From: Virgibacillus aidingensis
GTDB lineage: Bacteria > Bacillota > Bacilli > Bacillales > Amphibacillaceae
Direction of reading: 5' to 3'
Assembly (NCBI RefSeq): GCF_010994035.1
Contig: NZ_WIXN01000017.1
Location: forward strand, 29,616-93,615
Length of the DNA stretch: 64,000 nucleotides
Shown: piece after piece, positions 33,168 to 42,193 of the stretch
Numbering within the stretch: position 1 is the first letter of the stretch
Layout: each line of letters begins with the position of its first letter
Position numbers and translations under genes: made by a program
The notes under the pieces: model-generated
The model's input: the letters and a program-made list of their open reading frames with translations, nothing else
The model's database searches: none
Told to the model about the DNA's origin: nothing

Positions 33168-35309
33168 AAATGTCATTTCCCAGCTGTAGTAATCATTATC
33201 TTTATTTTTTATATATCTCAAATAGGCATTGAATTTCTTCCCTTTTTTACTTGTCAGCCCTTTTACATACGTTTTATTATTTTTTAGAAGTTGTTTCACC
33301 ATCGTTTTGCCCGGTTTTTTCCTTAATGCTGCCAGGTATTTATCATTCTTCCAGATGATAAAATCACAGCCTTTTTTCCAATCCCTGCATGTAAAACCAA
33401 TGTAGGCATCGATTACATCATTTCCGCACGCAGGGCATTTACCAATGATTTCTTCCGTGTTTGTTTTTGCTGGAATCTCTTTGATGATTCCCTGCTGATC
33501 CGCTTTTATTCTTTCTACCGATTGATTGGTAAATGTAAAAATCTGCTTTAAAAAAGCACTTTTGTTTTCCATTCCTTTTTGAATATCAGACAATGATTTT
33601 TCCAGACGCCCGGTAAATTCGAGATCAAACAAACTTTTCACCGGGAAAGTTTCTACCAGTTTTCTGCCCAGATGTGTGCATTCCAAGTTTTTTCCTTTAA
33701 CGCTAATGTATCCTGCTTCCTTCAGTTTCTTTATTGTTTCCGCTCTGGTTGCCGGGGTGCCGATACTGAAACCAGCTAAAATATTTGCCAATTCCTCCTC
33801 ATTTTCCTCGTCTTTATATCCCTTGCCGCATGTTTCCATCACACGAAGCAATGTTTTTTCCGTATGCTGCTTTGGCGGTTTGGTTACATGAGAAGAAATC
33901 TTGGAGTCTATCAGACTTACAGTTTCATTTTCCTGAACAAACGGCAAAATGGCTTCTTTTGATTGAATGTTTTCTACCTTTTTCCAGCCTTCTGCAAGCT
34001 GTACCCGGCCTTTCGAAATAAACAGCCCGTCCTGGCCCTCCAGCTTTGTTTGGAGTTTTGTCTCTTCATATTCCGCTATGGGCATGAATTGCATGATAAA
34101 ACGGTTTTTTATCGCAGTGTAAACAATCTGTTCATCCCCGGTAAGCTTTTTCGGTCTGAGATAAGTTGGCGTAATAGCACTGTGGCTCTCGACTTTGTCA
34201 TTGTTAAATACCCTTTTTGTTTTCATAAATTTAATTTCATCTTTATATGGCAAGTCCGCTGCATGGGTTTTAAGAACATGGGCCGTTTTTCCGGTTAGGC
34301 TTTCTTCCAGGGCCCTGCTTGATGTTCGCGGGTATGTAATCAGCTTTTTCTCATACAGGGATTGTGCAGTCTTTAAGACTTTATCCGACGTCCAGCCTTT
34401 ATATTTATTTGTTATATGTCCTTGCAGATTGGAAAGATTGAAAAGAAGCGGCGGAAATTCCTTTTTTCTCTCCACTATTTTATCAACAATCGTACCCTGT
34501 TTTTGTTGTATAGCTTTTTGAATTGCCTCCAGTTTTTCTTTCTTTTTAAACTTTTCTCCTTTTCCCTCTGTATAAGCCCCTTCATACTCATTTTTATCTT
34601 TTGTTTGAAACTTTGCCTGCAGTTTAAAATAGTTCTCAGGAACAAATTTTTCTATTTCCGTGTCCCGATCATAGATAATTTTTAAGGTTGGCAGGAGAAC
34701 CCGGCCAATATTAAGCGCTTTGCCTTTTCCTTTCTGATATTTTAATGTGGCAACGGAAGTCAAATTAATCCCGATCACCCAATCTGCCCATTGTCTGCTG
34801 ATCCCCGAATCCCTTAAAGATTTCATTGTCCGGTTTGGCTGGGTGGACTTCAGACCCTGCTGAACTTCTCCAGGTGTCCACTCATTAAGCAATAAACGAT
34901 AGACCGGCTTGCTCTGCCTGCCGCCCCGGTAAATAATACTGTCTCCGATCAGCTGCCCTTCACGGTCATAATCACAGGCAGAGATAATTGCTTCCACATC
35001 CGGGCGTTTCATTAGCTGCTGGATGATTTTAAGCTGTTTAGCAGCACCCGGATCGGTACTTTTTCTGTTCCTGGGATTGCTTTTAACTTTATATTTAAAC
35101 TCCTGCGGGATAAAGGGAAAGTTGTCCATGCTCCACCGTGCCATTTTACTGTCATAATCCTTGGCATCGTACAATTCAACCAAATGACCAAATGCCCAGG
35201 TAATCAAGTAATCTGTCCCTTCAAAATATCCGTCTTTCTTTGTTTTAATTTTTAATGCATCAGCGATGTTTTTTGCAACGGAGGGTTTTTCTGCGAGAAT
35301 TAATTTCAT
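33147..35309 (-). CDS. topB: DNA topoisomerase III
   Basis: A type IA topoisomerase that resolves catenated or recombining DNA. The N-terminal Toprim domain has LAEKPSVAKNIA and the acidic triad CDYDREG (residues 112-118). The active-site tyrosine is Tyr326 in KKLITYPRTSS, and RAETIKKL-type motifs follow. The C-terminus has a four-cysteine finger (CPACG, C, C) and a Topo C-terminal repeat. Length 720 is normal. ATG 35309 follows AAAGGTGATG. The last codons overlap the pyrP terminator. Confidence 0.94.
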   Translation of the reverse strand: MKLILAEKPSVAKNIADALKIKTKKDGYFEGTDYLITWAFGHLVELYDAKDYDSKMARWSMDNFPFIPQEFKYKVKSNPRNRKSTDPGAAKQLKIIQQLMKRPDVEAIISACDYDREGQLIGDSIIYRGGRQSKPVYRLLLNEWTPGEVQQGLKSTQPNRTMKSLRDSGISRQWADWVIGINLTSVATLKYQKGKGKALNIGRVLLPTLKIIYDRDTEIEKFVPENYFKLQAKFQTKDKNEYEGAYTEGKGEKFKKKEKLEAIQKAIQQKQGTIVDKIVERKKEFPPLLFNLSNLQGHITNKYKGWTSDKVLKTAQSLYEKKLITYPRTSSRALEESLTGKTAHVLKTHAADLPYKDEIKFMKTKRVFNNDKVESHSAITPTYLRPKKLTGDEQIVYTAIKNRFIMQFMPIAEYEETKLQTKLEGQDGLFISKGRVQLAEGWKKVENIQSKEAILPFVQENETVSLIDSKISSHVTKPPKQHTEKTLLRVMETCGKGYKDEENEEELANILAGFSIGTPATRAETIKKLKEAGYISVKGKNLECTHLGRKLVETFPVKSLFDLEFTGRLEKSLSDIQKGMENKSAFLKQIFTFTNQSVERIKADQQGIIKEIPAKTNTEEIIGKCPACGNDVIDAYIGFTCRDWKKGCDFIIWKNDKYLAALRKKPGKTMVKQLLKNNKTYVKGLTSKKGKKFNAYLRYIKNKDNDYYSWEMTFRKKSGR

Positions 35310-35400
35310 ACACCATCACCTTTTCTCTTAAAATGGAAAGGAAAACGAAGGAAAATAAAAGAAGTATAATATATTCTATCACAACTTTGCACATGAAACA

Positions 35401-35465
35401 TAGGGACGGTTCTCTCGTTTTAATAAACTGAATTTACTTGAAGAAGATACGGGAGAACCGTCCCT
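35401..35465. repeat. REP-like inverted repeat, GGGACGGTTCTC type
   Basis: AGGGACGGTTCTC at 35402 is the reverse complement of GAGAACCGTCCCT ending at 35465, enclosing about 40 bases. This GGGACGGTTCTC hairpin is a recurring sequence in Bacillaceae as I recall, often near Y1-type REP transposases. No such transposase is in the window. It lies between topB and the antiporter gene end. Confidence 0.65.
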
Positions 35466-35469
35466 GTAT

Positions 35470-36672
35470 TTACAATTTTTTTGACAGAGGAAAAATGCCG
35501 ATGCTTTGTATAAAGATAGATAATACTATAGTTCCGAAGGCGAGGGATACGAGGGTATCGTCGTTCTGGGCTGTGGCTTCCAGGCCTAAAAGCAGCACAA
35601 CTGAAACTGCGCCTTTTATTCCTGAGAAAGAAATAATGCCAACATCCTTCATGGAAAATTCACGTCTCCATGTAGGAATAGTCCGGGTGATCCCGCTTAA
35701 AACAATAAATCTTGTCAAAAGTGACATAGTAAAAATAATAATAACAAGCAGCCATTCCGGAAAGAATAGATAATCCATTGCTAAAATGCCGATGGTTAGA
35801 AACATGATCGATAAAATGGATGGCTCGACAACCTCCCAAAATCCATTCAATGCCTCATGAAAATGTTTTTTATCTTTAATATTTCTACCAAATTCAAAAG
35901 ATAGCATCATTCCCGCGGTAACCGTTGCGAGAACTCCGGACACACCAAGCAGTTCTCCCAGGTGAAAGCTGCCGTAAGCAACAATAATACTCAGCATTAC
36001 CTGGTATTGCCGGTTTGCCGAATAAGAAACAGCTTTACTCATGATCCAGCCGAATGCGAGTCCTATAAGCGTTCCTCCGATGGAGACAATAAAAAATTCA
36101 CCAAGAATAAGCATTGGTGCGAAGCTGGTTTGATTGATTAACATCCCCAAAAGCACAGTGTATAAGACAATACTGGTTCCGTCATTCAGCAGAGATTCCC
36201 CTTCCACAATATCTGCTATTTTTTCATTGCTTAATGATTTTTTCAAAATGGAAACGACAGAAACCGGATCGGTCGGAGCTAGAATGGCAGCAATCAGCAA
36301 TGACGCAATGAAAGAGATATCAATAAAGAGGTTTCCGACTGCAAAAATCGCTGATCCTAAAACGATGACATTTAACAAAACCCCTATTGTTCCCAAGCTG
36401 CCTATAATCCATTTATCCTTGCGCAAAATATCGAGCGGAAATTGATATGCCGAAACAAAAAGAACAGCAGGAAGAAATACAAAAAATAAAATATCCTGGT
36501 TTATTGATATGCTTTCAAAGTATGGAATAAAAGATATTAAGAGCCCTAATCCGAGCAAAACGACAGGTACAGGAAAATATTCCTGCTTTTTATCAATAGA
36601 ATAGATGATGTAACCAATGATTAATAATAAAAGGAGCTGATAACTGTCCAATGAATGAATACCCCTCTCCAC
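35470..36672 (-). CDS. CPA1-type Na+/H+ antiporter
   Basis: A 400-residue cation/proton exchanger with about 12 hydrophobic segments. The transport-site motifs are LAPTDPVSVVSIL and EGESLLNDGTSIVLY (Asn-Asp pair), which place it in the electroneutral NhaP/CPA1 group; GIKGAVSVVLLL is the conserved late segment. Sodium export fits a salt-tolerant host. The start is GTG 36672 behind AGAAGGA; a longer in-frame ATG at 36780 has no ribosome site and adds an unlikely Cys-rich leader. A TTG at 36651 is another option. Confidence 0.85.
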   Translation of the reverse strand: MERGIHSLDSYQLLLLLIIGYIIYSIDKKQEYFPVPVVLLGLGLLISFIPYFESISINQDILFFVFLPAVLFVSAYQFPLDILRKDKWIIGSLGTIGVLLNVIVLGSAIFAVGNLFIDISFIASLLIAAILAPTDPVSVVSILKKSLSNEKIADIVEGESLLNDGTSIVLYTVLLGMLINQTSFAPMLILGEFFIVSIGGTLIGLAFGWIMSKAVSYSANRQYQVMLSIIVAYGSFHLGELLGVSGVLATVTAGMMLSFEFGRNIKDKKHFHEALNGFWEVVEPSILSIMFLTIGILAMDYLFFPEWLLVIIIFTMSLLTRFIVLSGITRTIPTWRREFSMKDVGIISFSGIKGAVSVVLLLGLEATAQNDDTLVSLAFGTIVLSIFIQSIGIFPLSKKL

Positions 36673-36998
36673 ATGTATTTCCTTCTCAAAGCAAATGAAA
36701 ACAGCACACCTGCAGGCAGGATAAAAAATGCTCAGCCATGCACTGTAATGCAGGCAAAATAATAGGAAACTATCCGGCAAAGAAACCTGTTATATCAGTA
36801 TTCTTCCTCATACCCTTATAAAAGGGATGGCAAACAATTATGTACACCCAAAATTAACCGGAAATATGTAAGGAGAAAATGACAACTCAAAAATGCTCGA
36901 TATCTGGTTCTATCCGATCACACCAGCACACGTCCTTCCCCCTGGTTAAATTTACCTCATAACATGGAAATCCATCTAAATCAGCCGAAATAAAACAA
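36673..36998. other. Intergenic stretch upstream of the antiporter
   Basis: No supported gene. One 27-codon frame at about 36880 has AAGGAG only three bases before its ATG and looks fortuitous. The antiporter promoter should lie here but was not placed. Confidence 0.4.
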
Positions 36999-37025
36999 GC
37001 TGTTTCGGGAAATTCCCGGAACAGC
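36999..37025 (-). terminator. Terminator after the CBS-domain gene
   Basis: GCTGTTTCGGGAA pairs with TTCCCGGAACAGC; on the minus strand it is followed by TTGTTTTATTT. Confidence 0.75.
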
Positions 37026-37095
37026 CTGCTATTTTAAAAGGAAGTAATAATTGAAAAGTTACAGCAAAACTTACGAATGCTGACACTTGAAATGG

Positions 37096-37533
37096 TTACT
37101 TTTGAGGAGCCGATGGGGTTGAAATACTGCTTAACGCCTCTTCCGCCTCATCATTATACTGACTGTCCACCGCTATATCTCCCAATGCAACCATGCCAAC
37201 AACCTGACCGTTTTCTACAACAGGCAAGCGGCGGATTTGCTGCTGGGACATTAATTGTGCTGCTTCTTCCACATTCATATCAGGCGACCCCTGAACAACC
37301 TGCCGGTCAGTCATCACCTCTGAAACATTTGTTTCGGCAGCTTCTCCCTGAGCAGTGGAGCGAAGTGTGATATCGCGGTCTGTAATGATTCCCACCATTT
37401 CACCGTTATTATTGACTACCGGCAAAGAACCGATATTATATTCACTCATGATCGCCGCAGCTTCCTGGACAGATTGCGTTTCACTCACCGTATAAACGTC
37501 TGATGTCATAAGATTCCGCAGTTGCTGATTCAT
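37096..37533 (-). CDS. Tandem CBS-domain protein
   Basis: A 145-residue protein of two CBS domains (about residues 8-62 and 74-128), with the usual MTSDVYTVSETQSVQEAAAIM and GIITDRDITLRS in the first and IRRLPVVENGQVVGMVALGDIA in the second. It resembles the B. subtilis YhcV-type two-CBS proteins. CBS pairs bind adenosine nucleotides as sensors; the partner is unknown. ATG 37533 follows AGGGAGG. It is a single gene with its own terminator. Confidence 0.87.
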   Translation of the reverse strand: MNQQLRNLMTSDVYTVSETQSVQEAAAIMSEYNIGSLPVVNNNGEMVGIITDRDITLRSTAQGEAAETNVSEVMTDRQVVQGSPDMNVEEAAQLMSQQQIRRLPVVENGQVVGMVALGDIAVDSQYNDEAEEALSSISTPSAPQK

Positions 37534-37709
37534 TTAAAAACCTCCCTTTCACACATAGGTTGGATTATATGCTCCAAAATATGAAAGGTATTTTTTTGCA
37601 GGTCAAAAATTTACAGAAATCACTTTTTTCTAATTAAGTGCTTTTTCCAGGTGAAAGATGAATTCCATTTAAACCATTGGAAAAAATAAAAAAAGAATGG
37701 AGGGATATT

Positions 37710-37883
37710 TTGCGAAACAATAAAAAGAAGAAAGAATATAAAGCAGCCGAAGTTCAGGCTCCCGGCATAGATCCGGATGATTCATTCGGAGAAAAAGCAA
37801 ATGAGGAAGAAATAAGAAGCGGTGAATCAACCCGAGTAACCCGAATTATTTATGATGAATACGAGAAAAGTGATGGAAAGTAA
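37710..37883 (+). CDS. Small hydrophilic hypothetical protein
   Basis: A 57-residue charged protein (RNNKKKKEYKAAEVQAPG, then IDPDDSFGEKANEEE, ending RIIYDEYEKSDGK). It is not recognised. The start TTG 37710 is taken because GGAGGG precedes it at the right distance, while the longer ATG frame from 37677 has none. It is convergent with the small gene at 37927. Confidence 0.5.
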   Translation: MRNNKKKKEYKAAEVQAPGIDPDDSFGEKANEEEIRSGESTRVTRIIYDEYEKSDGK

Positions 37884-37926
37884 AAATTGAAAAGTGAAGA
37901 GGCATGCTTCTTCACTTTTATCCATG

Positions 37927-38064
37927 TTACAGATCATAAATGGTATCAGCATTTTTATAACGAATTTTTTCCGACTTTACTGTTGGTTCTTTTTTAGCTT
38001 TTTGTTCCGTCTGATCCAGCTTGTTGTTTCCCCGCGACTGTTTCTGTTTCGCTTTATTTTCCAA
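37927..38064 (-). CDS. 45-residue hydrophilic small protein
   Basis: TTG 38064 lies 8 bases after AGGAGG and opens 45 residues: Lys/Gln-rich start (MENKAKQKQSRGNNK), a Lys-rich middle, and IRYKNADTIYDL at the end, stopping at TAA 37927. There is no membrane segment. The perfect ribosome site makes it a credible short gene. The final IRY/IYD segment resembles the end of the convergent neighbour at 37710 (RIIYDEY), which may be chance. Family unknown. Confidence 0.6.
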   Translation of the reverse strand: MENKAKQKQSRGNNKLDQTEQKAKKEPTVKSEKIRYKNADTIYDL

Positions 38065-38137
38065 ATTTTGGACCTCCTATCTTGGGAATTTCAAGATTAG
38101 TTTGTCCAAATGACCGTCATTTGATGATAAAACTATT

Positions 38138-38581
38138 TTATTCTTTTATATTTTTCTGCATTATTGATGACACCTCGAAAAATCCAATTTTTTCGTATAA
38201 TATTTTAGCGTTATTTCCTGCATATATATTCAATTGCACCTGTTCATAACCCATCTTTTCAAACTGCAAAAGCCCCTCTTTGAGCAATTCCTCTGCTATC
38301 CCCTGTTTACGGTACTTCGGGAGAATATAAAGCTCTGATATAAAACCGATCGGTTCATCTGTATTATAATTCAGCCCATTACTGAGCCCGATCCAGCCTT
38401 TTATAATATTATCCTCGATGGCAACAAAATAATAACCACCATTAGTCAGAAAATTTTCCGCATGCTGGATAGCTTTTGTTTTCCTCGGAACAACATGCCC
38501 CATACTTGCTTCCTTTAGTACTTGAAGAGCATGGGCAAGTATTTTTTCAGTTTCTTTTATGGTAGCTTTTCGTATATTCAT
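38138..38581 (-). CDS. GNAT-family acetyltransferase
   Basis: A 147-residue acetyltransferase fold: the acetyl-CoA pyrophosphate loop is LPKYRKQGIAEELLKEGL, preceded by GFISELYIL, followed by VQLNIYAGNNAKILYEKIGF, the typical GNAT end. Similar Bacillus proteins modify small amines or aminoglycosides, but the substrate cannot be read from sequence. ATG 38581 follows GGAGGAAG. Confidence 0.87.
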   Translation of the reverse strand: MNIRKATIKETEKILAHALQVLKEASMGHVVPRKTKAIQHAENFLTNGGYYFVAIEDNIIKGWIGLSNGLNYNTDEPIGFISELYILPKYRKQGIAEELLKEGLLQFEKMGYEQVQLNIYAGNNAKILYEKIGFFEVSSIMQKNIKE

Positions 38582-38731
38582 AATCTTCCTCCGCTATTTG
38601 ATGATGCCATAGTTTATGGAAAATAATTTCAATTAGTTACAACAACCTTATAAAAATCTTAGCGAAAGAATGAACACCGGCCCTGTATAAACCATAGGCT
38701 AACTATAAATATTGAAATAAGGTGAACGCCA

Positions 38732-39517
38732 ATGGGAGTTATTTCTACAGATAAATGGCTGATCAAGGCCTATGATGATCCGATAAAAATGTGTGAAAAA
38801 CTGGAGGCATTATTTCCCGGGGCTGACAGCACTGAAATATACCATCATTTAATGATCAATGGTATGTATCAAACTCCTTTAAAAAATGGAAAACAACTTA
38901 TTCGGTACTTGCAGCGAAAAAAAATATGGGAATTTGTTCAGAAGGAATTCACACACTTAAAACATATTTGGAATGGGCCGGATATTCCGGTTTTTATTTT
39001 TCCTTCATCGGATAGCCGAAGATTAAAACAAGAGAATAACGGAAAATCGGGACTTGCATTTGCAGATAAACTTTTCCTCTTTATTTCTGATGAAACTTCC
39101 AAAGAGGAAATGAGAGCACTGTTCATTCATGAATATAACCATGTATGCAGGATGCAAAAATTTCCAAAAAAAGAGAAAGATTACGTGCTGCTCGACTCCA
39201 TTATATTGGAAGGTTTAGCTGAACAGGCAGTTCATGAAAAACTTGGAGAGGAACACTTGGCAAGCTGGTGTAAATATTATCCGGATGACATGCTCGAGAA
39301 GTGGTGGAAAACCAAGCTTATTCCCAACAGGGACATTCCCAAAACTGACAGAAGCCATCATGATTTATTATACGGCTTACGCTTTCAGCCCAAAATGCTT
39401 GGTTACAGTGTTGGTTACTATATCGTACAAAAATTTGCCAAAGAAAATAAGATGAATACAAAAGATTTGATGACGTTACCCTCAGAAGAAATTGCACAAT
39501 TGAAAAACGGCGGATAA
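38732..39517 (+). CDS. YjaZ-like DUF2268 putative zinc protease
   Basis: A 261-residue soluble protein with the zinc-protease motif HEYNH (IHEYNHVCRMQKF) and a downstream Glu-rich segment ILEGLAEQAVHEKLG that would supply the third ligand. The length and the DUF2268 layout match B. subtilis YjaZ. It has no signal peptide, so it is cytoplasmic. Activity is inferred from the motif. ATG 38732 follows AAGGTGA, and a terminator follows at 39589. Confidence 0.85.
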   Translation: MGVISTDKWLIKAYDDPIKMCEKLEALFPGADSTEIYHHLMINGMYQTPLKNGKQLIRYLQRKKIWEFVQKEFTHLKHIWNGPDIPVFIFPSSDSRRLKQENNGKSGLAFADKLFLFISDETSKEEMRALFIHEYNHVCRMQKFPKKEKDYVLLDSIILEGLAEQAVHEKLGEEHLASWCKYYPDDMLEKWWKTKLIPNRDIPKTDRSHHDLLYGLRFQPKMLGYSVGYYIVQKFAKENKMNTKDLMTLPSEEIAQLKNGG

Positions 39518-39588
39518 GAAAGATTTTCAATATGTAATTCATTTCATATTGAATTGGCGGTCTCCCTTCTTTTAAAGCAGAATTAATA

Positions 39589-39631
39589 AACAAGAGACAG
39601 CAACATATGAACTCCTTCTGTCTCTTGTTTA
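39589..39631. terminator. Terminator between convergent genes
   Basis: AACAAGAGACAG pairs with CTGTCTCTTGTT around an 18-base loop; usable in either direction by the YjaZ gene and the Gly-rich gene. Confidence 0.8.
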
Positions 39632-39643
39632 TCATCAATTATT

Positions 39644-39901
39644 TTAAATCCAAAATCCGGGAATTAAAGCCAGTCCTAATATACCGCCAAGGGCCAATCC
39701 AATACCGAAGCCAGTGACACCCCAGCCCCATCCCCAGCCAAATCCGCCTAAACCGCCAGGTCTGCCAAGGGGCTGTAAATATACCCTCGAATTATCAACA
39801 TGCCTAATAATCCCTCTGTGGACTTTCCCATCTTTCATTCTGATCTCGACACCTCTGCCTTTATACCTTTGGCAAAGTCCATGGAAATGTGCAACAGACA
39901 T
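39644..39901 (-). CDS. Small protein with Sm-like start and Gly/Trp-rich hydrophobic tail
   Basis: An 85-residue protein. The first half, with GVEIRMKDGKVHRGIIRHVDNSRVYL broken into strands, resembles a small five-strand (Sm/Hfq-like) barrel: a 'gene product modifies by ... G-x-I' pattern. The second half is Gly-rich (GGFGWGWGWGVTGFG) and then hydrophobic. It is adjacent to two YjcZ genes, so a spore surface role is plausible but inferred. ATG 39901 follows TGGAGGTGATT. Confidence 0.6.
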   Translation of the reverse strand: MSVAHFHGLCQRYKGRGVEIRMKDGKVHRGIIRHVDNSRVYLQPLGRPGGLGGFGWGWGWGVTGFGIGLALGGILGLALIPGFWI

Positions 39902-40150
39902 TCAATCACCTCCAAATCCTTGCAGTTATAACAGTGTATGAATGCACCCAACCAAGCGTAATGGACAGTTATAATGGAAGAGGAGTGGAAATAATTCTAA
40001 ATTACAATCGCCTTAGGCAGTGATAAACCAAATATTGCAGTCCAATGTGTATAAAAAGTATGCCTAATTTTCTTTTTCTGGGTACCTATCCATTTCCCAT
40101 AGGGGGTATTTACCATATATTGATGTTAGGTAGATAGGGAGGTGTTATTA

Positions 40151-40261
40151 ATGGGTGCACCAGCTGCAGGTGGAGTTGGATATGGCGGAGGTTTCGCCTT
40201 TATTGTTGTATTGTTTATTTTGCTTATTATTGTAGGCGCATCTTATGCAGGTTTTTATTAA
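40151..40261 (+). CDS. YjcZ-family tiny sporulation protein
   Basis: A 36-residue protein: Gly-rich start (MGAPAAGGVGYGGG) and a single hydrophobic helix [17 protein letters not shown], the signature of YjcZ/tiny transmembrane proteins of Bacillaceae, which are abundant in spores. ATG 40151 follows AGGGAGGTG. The next gene at 40297 is a longer paralogue, 35 bases downstream, so they likely form a unit. Confidence 0.88.
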   Translation: MGAPAAGGVGYGGGFAFIVVLFILLIIVGASYAGFY

Positions 40262-40296
40262 TGTGAATTCATAAACTGTTAATTAGGAGGTTGGAT

Positions 40297-40482
40297 ATGG
40301 GATTCGGTTATGGACCAGGTTTTGGTCATGGCGGCTTCGGCGGTCCGGTTGCAGGTGCTGGTTATGGGCCGGGAGCATGCGGCGCCGGTTATGGCGGAAC
40401 AGGATTTGGCGCCGGTAGAGGTTTTGCCTTGATTGTTGTATTGTTTATCCTGCTTATTATTGTAGGGGCAGCCTGGTTTTAG
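40297..40482 (+). CDS. YjcZ-family sporulation protein, long Gly-rich form
   Basis: A 61-residue paralogue of the preceding gene with an extended Gly/Tyr/Phe-rich N-terminus ([16 protein letters not shown]...) and the shared C-terminal helix [22 protein letters not shown] 40297 follows AGGAGG; an in-frame TTG at 40291 is less well placed. Predicted to be a spore membrane or coat-associated peptide. A terminator lies 85 bases on. Confidence 0.88.
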   Translation: MGFGYGPGFGHGGFGGPVAGAGYGPGACGAGYGGTGFGAGRGFALIVVLFILLIIVGAAWF

Positions 40483-40566
40483 AAATTGTCTGCTGTCACT
40501 AGAATAGCTTATAAATACTTTCTCTCCAAATACGTGACCATGCTCTTTAATAATAGAAATGTTGCT

Positions 40567-40593
40567 AAGCAGGGGACTCTCCCTGCTTTTTTT
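40567..40593 (+). terminator. Terminator after the YjcZ pair
   Basis: AAGCAGGG and CCCTGCTT form an 8-bp stem followed by TTTTT. Confidence 0.85.
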
Positions 40594-40714
40594 AATACCT
40601 TACTATTGTTTATCACAGGTACTTACTTGAAGAAGCAGGTCAAACATGTAAAATATATCTTGCAGGCATTTATTTCGCCGGGGGTTTATAAAATGATGCA
40701 AGGAGAATAATACG

Positions 40715-41830
40715 ATGACGATACAACTGGAACGGATACAATTGCATAATTTAAAAATGCAGTTAAAAAAACCTTTCAAAACAAGCTTTGGCACATTGGA
40801 AAACAAGGAATTTTATATTATAGAAGCCATAGATTCATACAACAATCATGGATATGGGGAATCAGTTGCTTTCACAAGCCCCTGGTATACGGAAGAAACC
40901 GTGAAAACCAATTTACATATGATGAAAGACTTTTTAATCCCGCTTATACACGAAAACCAATTCAGTCACCCTGGGGAAATTCATAAGATATTTCTTCCCG
41001 TAAAACGCAATAATATGGCAAAAGCAGCACTGGAAGGGGCAATTTGGGATTTATATGCGAAAAAAAAGAATATTCCTCTATCCCGGGCAATTGGCGGCAG
41101 CAAGAAGAAAATTGAAGCCGGAATCAGCATTGGAATCAAATCAACCATTAATGAATTGCTCCATACCATTAATAATTCTTTGGAAGAAGGATATAAACGG
41201 ATAAAAATAAAAATAAAACCCGGCTGGGATGTGGAATTACTGCGCGAAGTAAGGAGGCATTTTCCCGAAACAGCTATCATGGCAGACGCAAATTCCGCCT
41301 ATACCTTAAAAGACCTGGAACACCTCAGGCAATTGGATGAATTTAATTTAATGATGATTGAACAGCCTTTGGCACATAATGATATTATTGATCACGCAAA
41401 ACTTCAGTCAAAATTGGCCACCCCTATTTGTTTGGATGAAAGTATTACTTCTCTTGAGGATGCCAGAAAAGCTATCGAACTTGGCAGCTGCAAAGTTATT
41501 AACATTAAAATAGGGAGAGTCGGCGGCATTTCAGAAGCAATAAGGATTCATGACCTTTGCAAAGAAAATAACATTGCTGTCTGGTGCGGCGGGATGCTGG
41601 AAGCGGGGGTGGGGCGGGCACATAATATAGCACTTGCCACCCTGTCCAACTTTGTTCTTCCGGGCGATATTGCAGGTTCTTCACATTATTGGGAACAAGA
41701 TATCATTCAGCCTGAAGTGGCCGTGAAAGATGGAATGATTAATGTGCCTGAAAAACCTGGGATTGGTTACGATTTAGATCATGAAGCAATATCCAGCTTT
41801 ACTTCTGATGTAACAACATTTGATTTGTAG
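40715..41830 (+). CDS. menC: o-Succinylbenzoate synthase / N-succinylamino-acid racemase
   Basis: A 371-residue enolase-superfamily enzyme. The acid/base lysine pair is in [13 protein letters not shown]; metal ligands are in [17 protein letters not shown] and CLDESITS; the second lysine side is NIKIGRVGG. This set matches the MenC/NSAR group that dehydrates SHCHC in menaquinone synthesis and often racemises N-succinylamino acids. No other men genes are here, so either activity could be the main one. ATG 40715 follows AAGGAG at about nine bases. Confidence 0.85.
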   Translation: MTIQLERIQLHNLKMQLKKPFKTSFGTLENKEFYIIEAIDSYNNHGYGESVAFTSPWYTEETVKTNLHMMKDFLIPLIHENQFSHPGEIHKIFLPVKRNNMAKAALEGAIWDLYAKKKNIPLSRAIGGSKKKIEAGISIGIKSTINELLHTINNSLEEGYKRIKIKIKPGWDVELLREVRRHFPETAIMADANSAYTLKDLEHLRQLDEFNLMMIEQPLAHNDIIDHAKLQSKLATPICLDESITSLEDARKAIELGSCKVINIKIGRVGGISEAIRIHDLCKENNIAVWCGGMLEAGVGRAHNIALATLSNFVLPGDIAGSSHYWEQDIIQPEVAVKDGMINVPEKPGIGYDLDHEAISSFTSDVTTFDL

Positions 41831-42193
41831 AACAAAAATAGTATTGGAACAGTTCCATTGATGAAGATCATAAGTATCTCATTGGTTTTGCATTTTAATC
41901 AGGTTTACCCTTTAGGGTACATACCAGAGATTTTTTCAGTCAGACTGACTTAAAATAAATGCTCTCCAGGTGAAATCTGTGGTTTTACGTTATTTTTTAT
42001 ACCAGAGAGACGCACTATGGTATGTGATTAAACTATTTCCGCAATTCGCTGATCAGAGAAAATCCCATGTATATTCAGACATGTATCTTCGGTAGTCGCC
42101 CTGTTAAAATTAATTTTATAACAATATAATATAAGCGCTGTCTGGTCATAAGTTTTTTGCACCTTATGACCAGAAAACTTCTCACCATATAAA
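41831..42193. other. Intergenic stretch with one hairpin
   Basis: About 360 bases without a supported gene. CTGGTCATAAG (42142) and CTTATGACCAG (to 42173) form an 11-bp perfect inverted repeat close to the 3' end of the next minus-strand gene, but without a T run. Two ATACCAGAGA copies (near 41920 and 42000) are direct repeats of unknown meaning. Confidence 0.45.

Noticed and set aside
36884..36967. 27-codon frame with AAGGAG three bases upstream
   Set aside because: Spacing too short, no conserved features, no terminator.
40486..40710. 74-codon frame upstream of menC
   Set aside because: It spans the terminator of the YjcZ pair and has no ribosome site.
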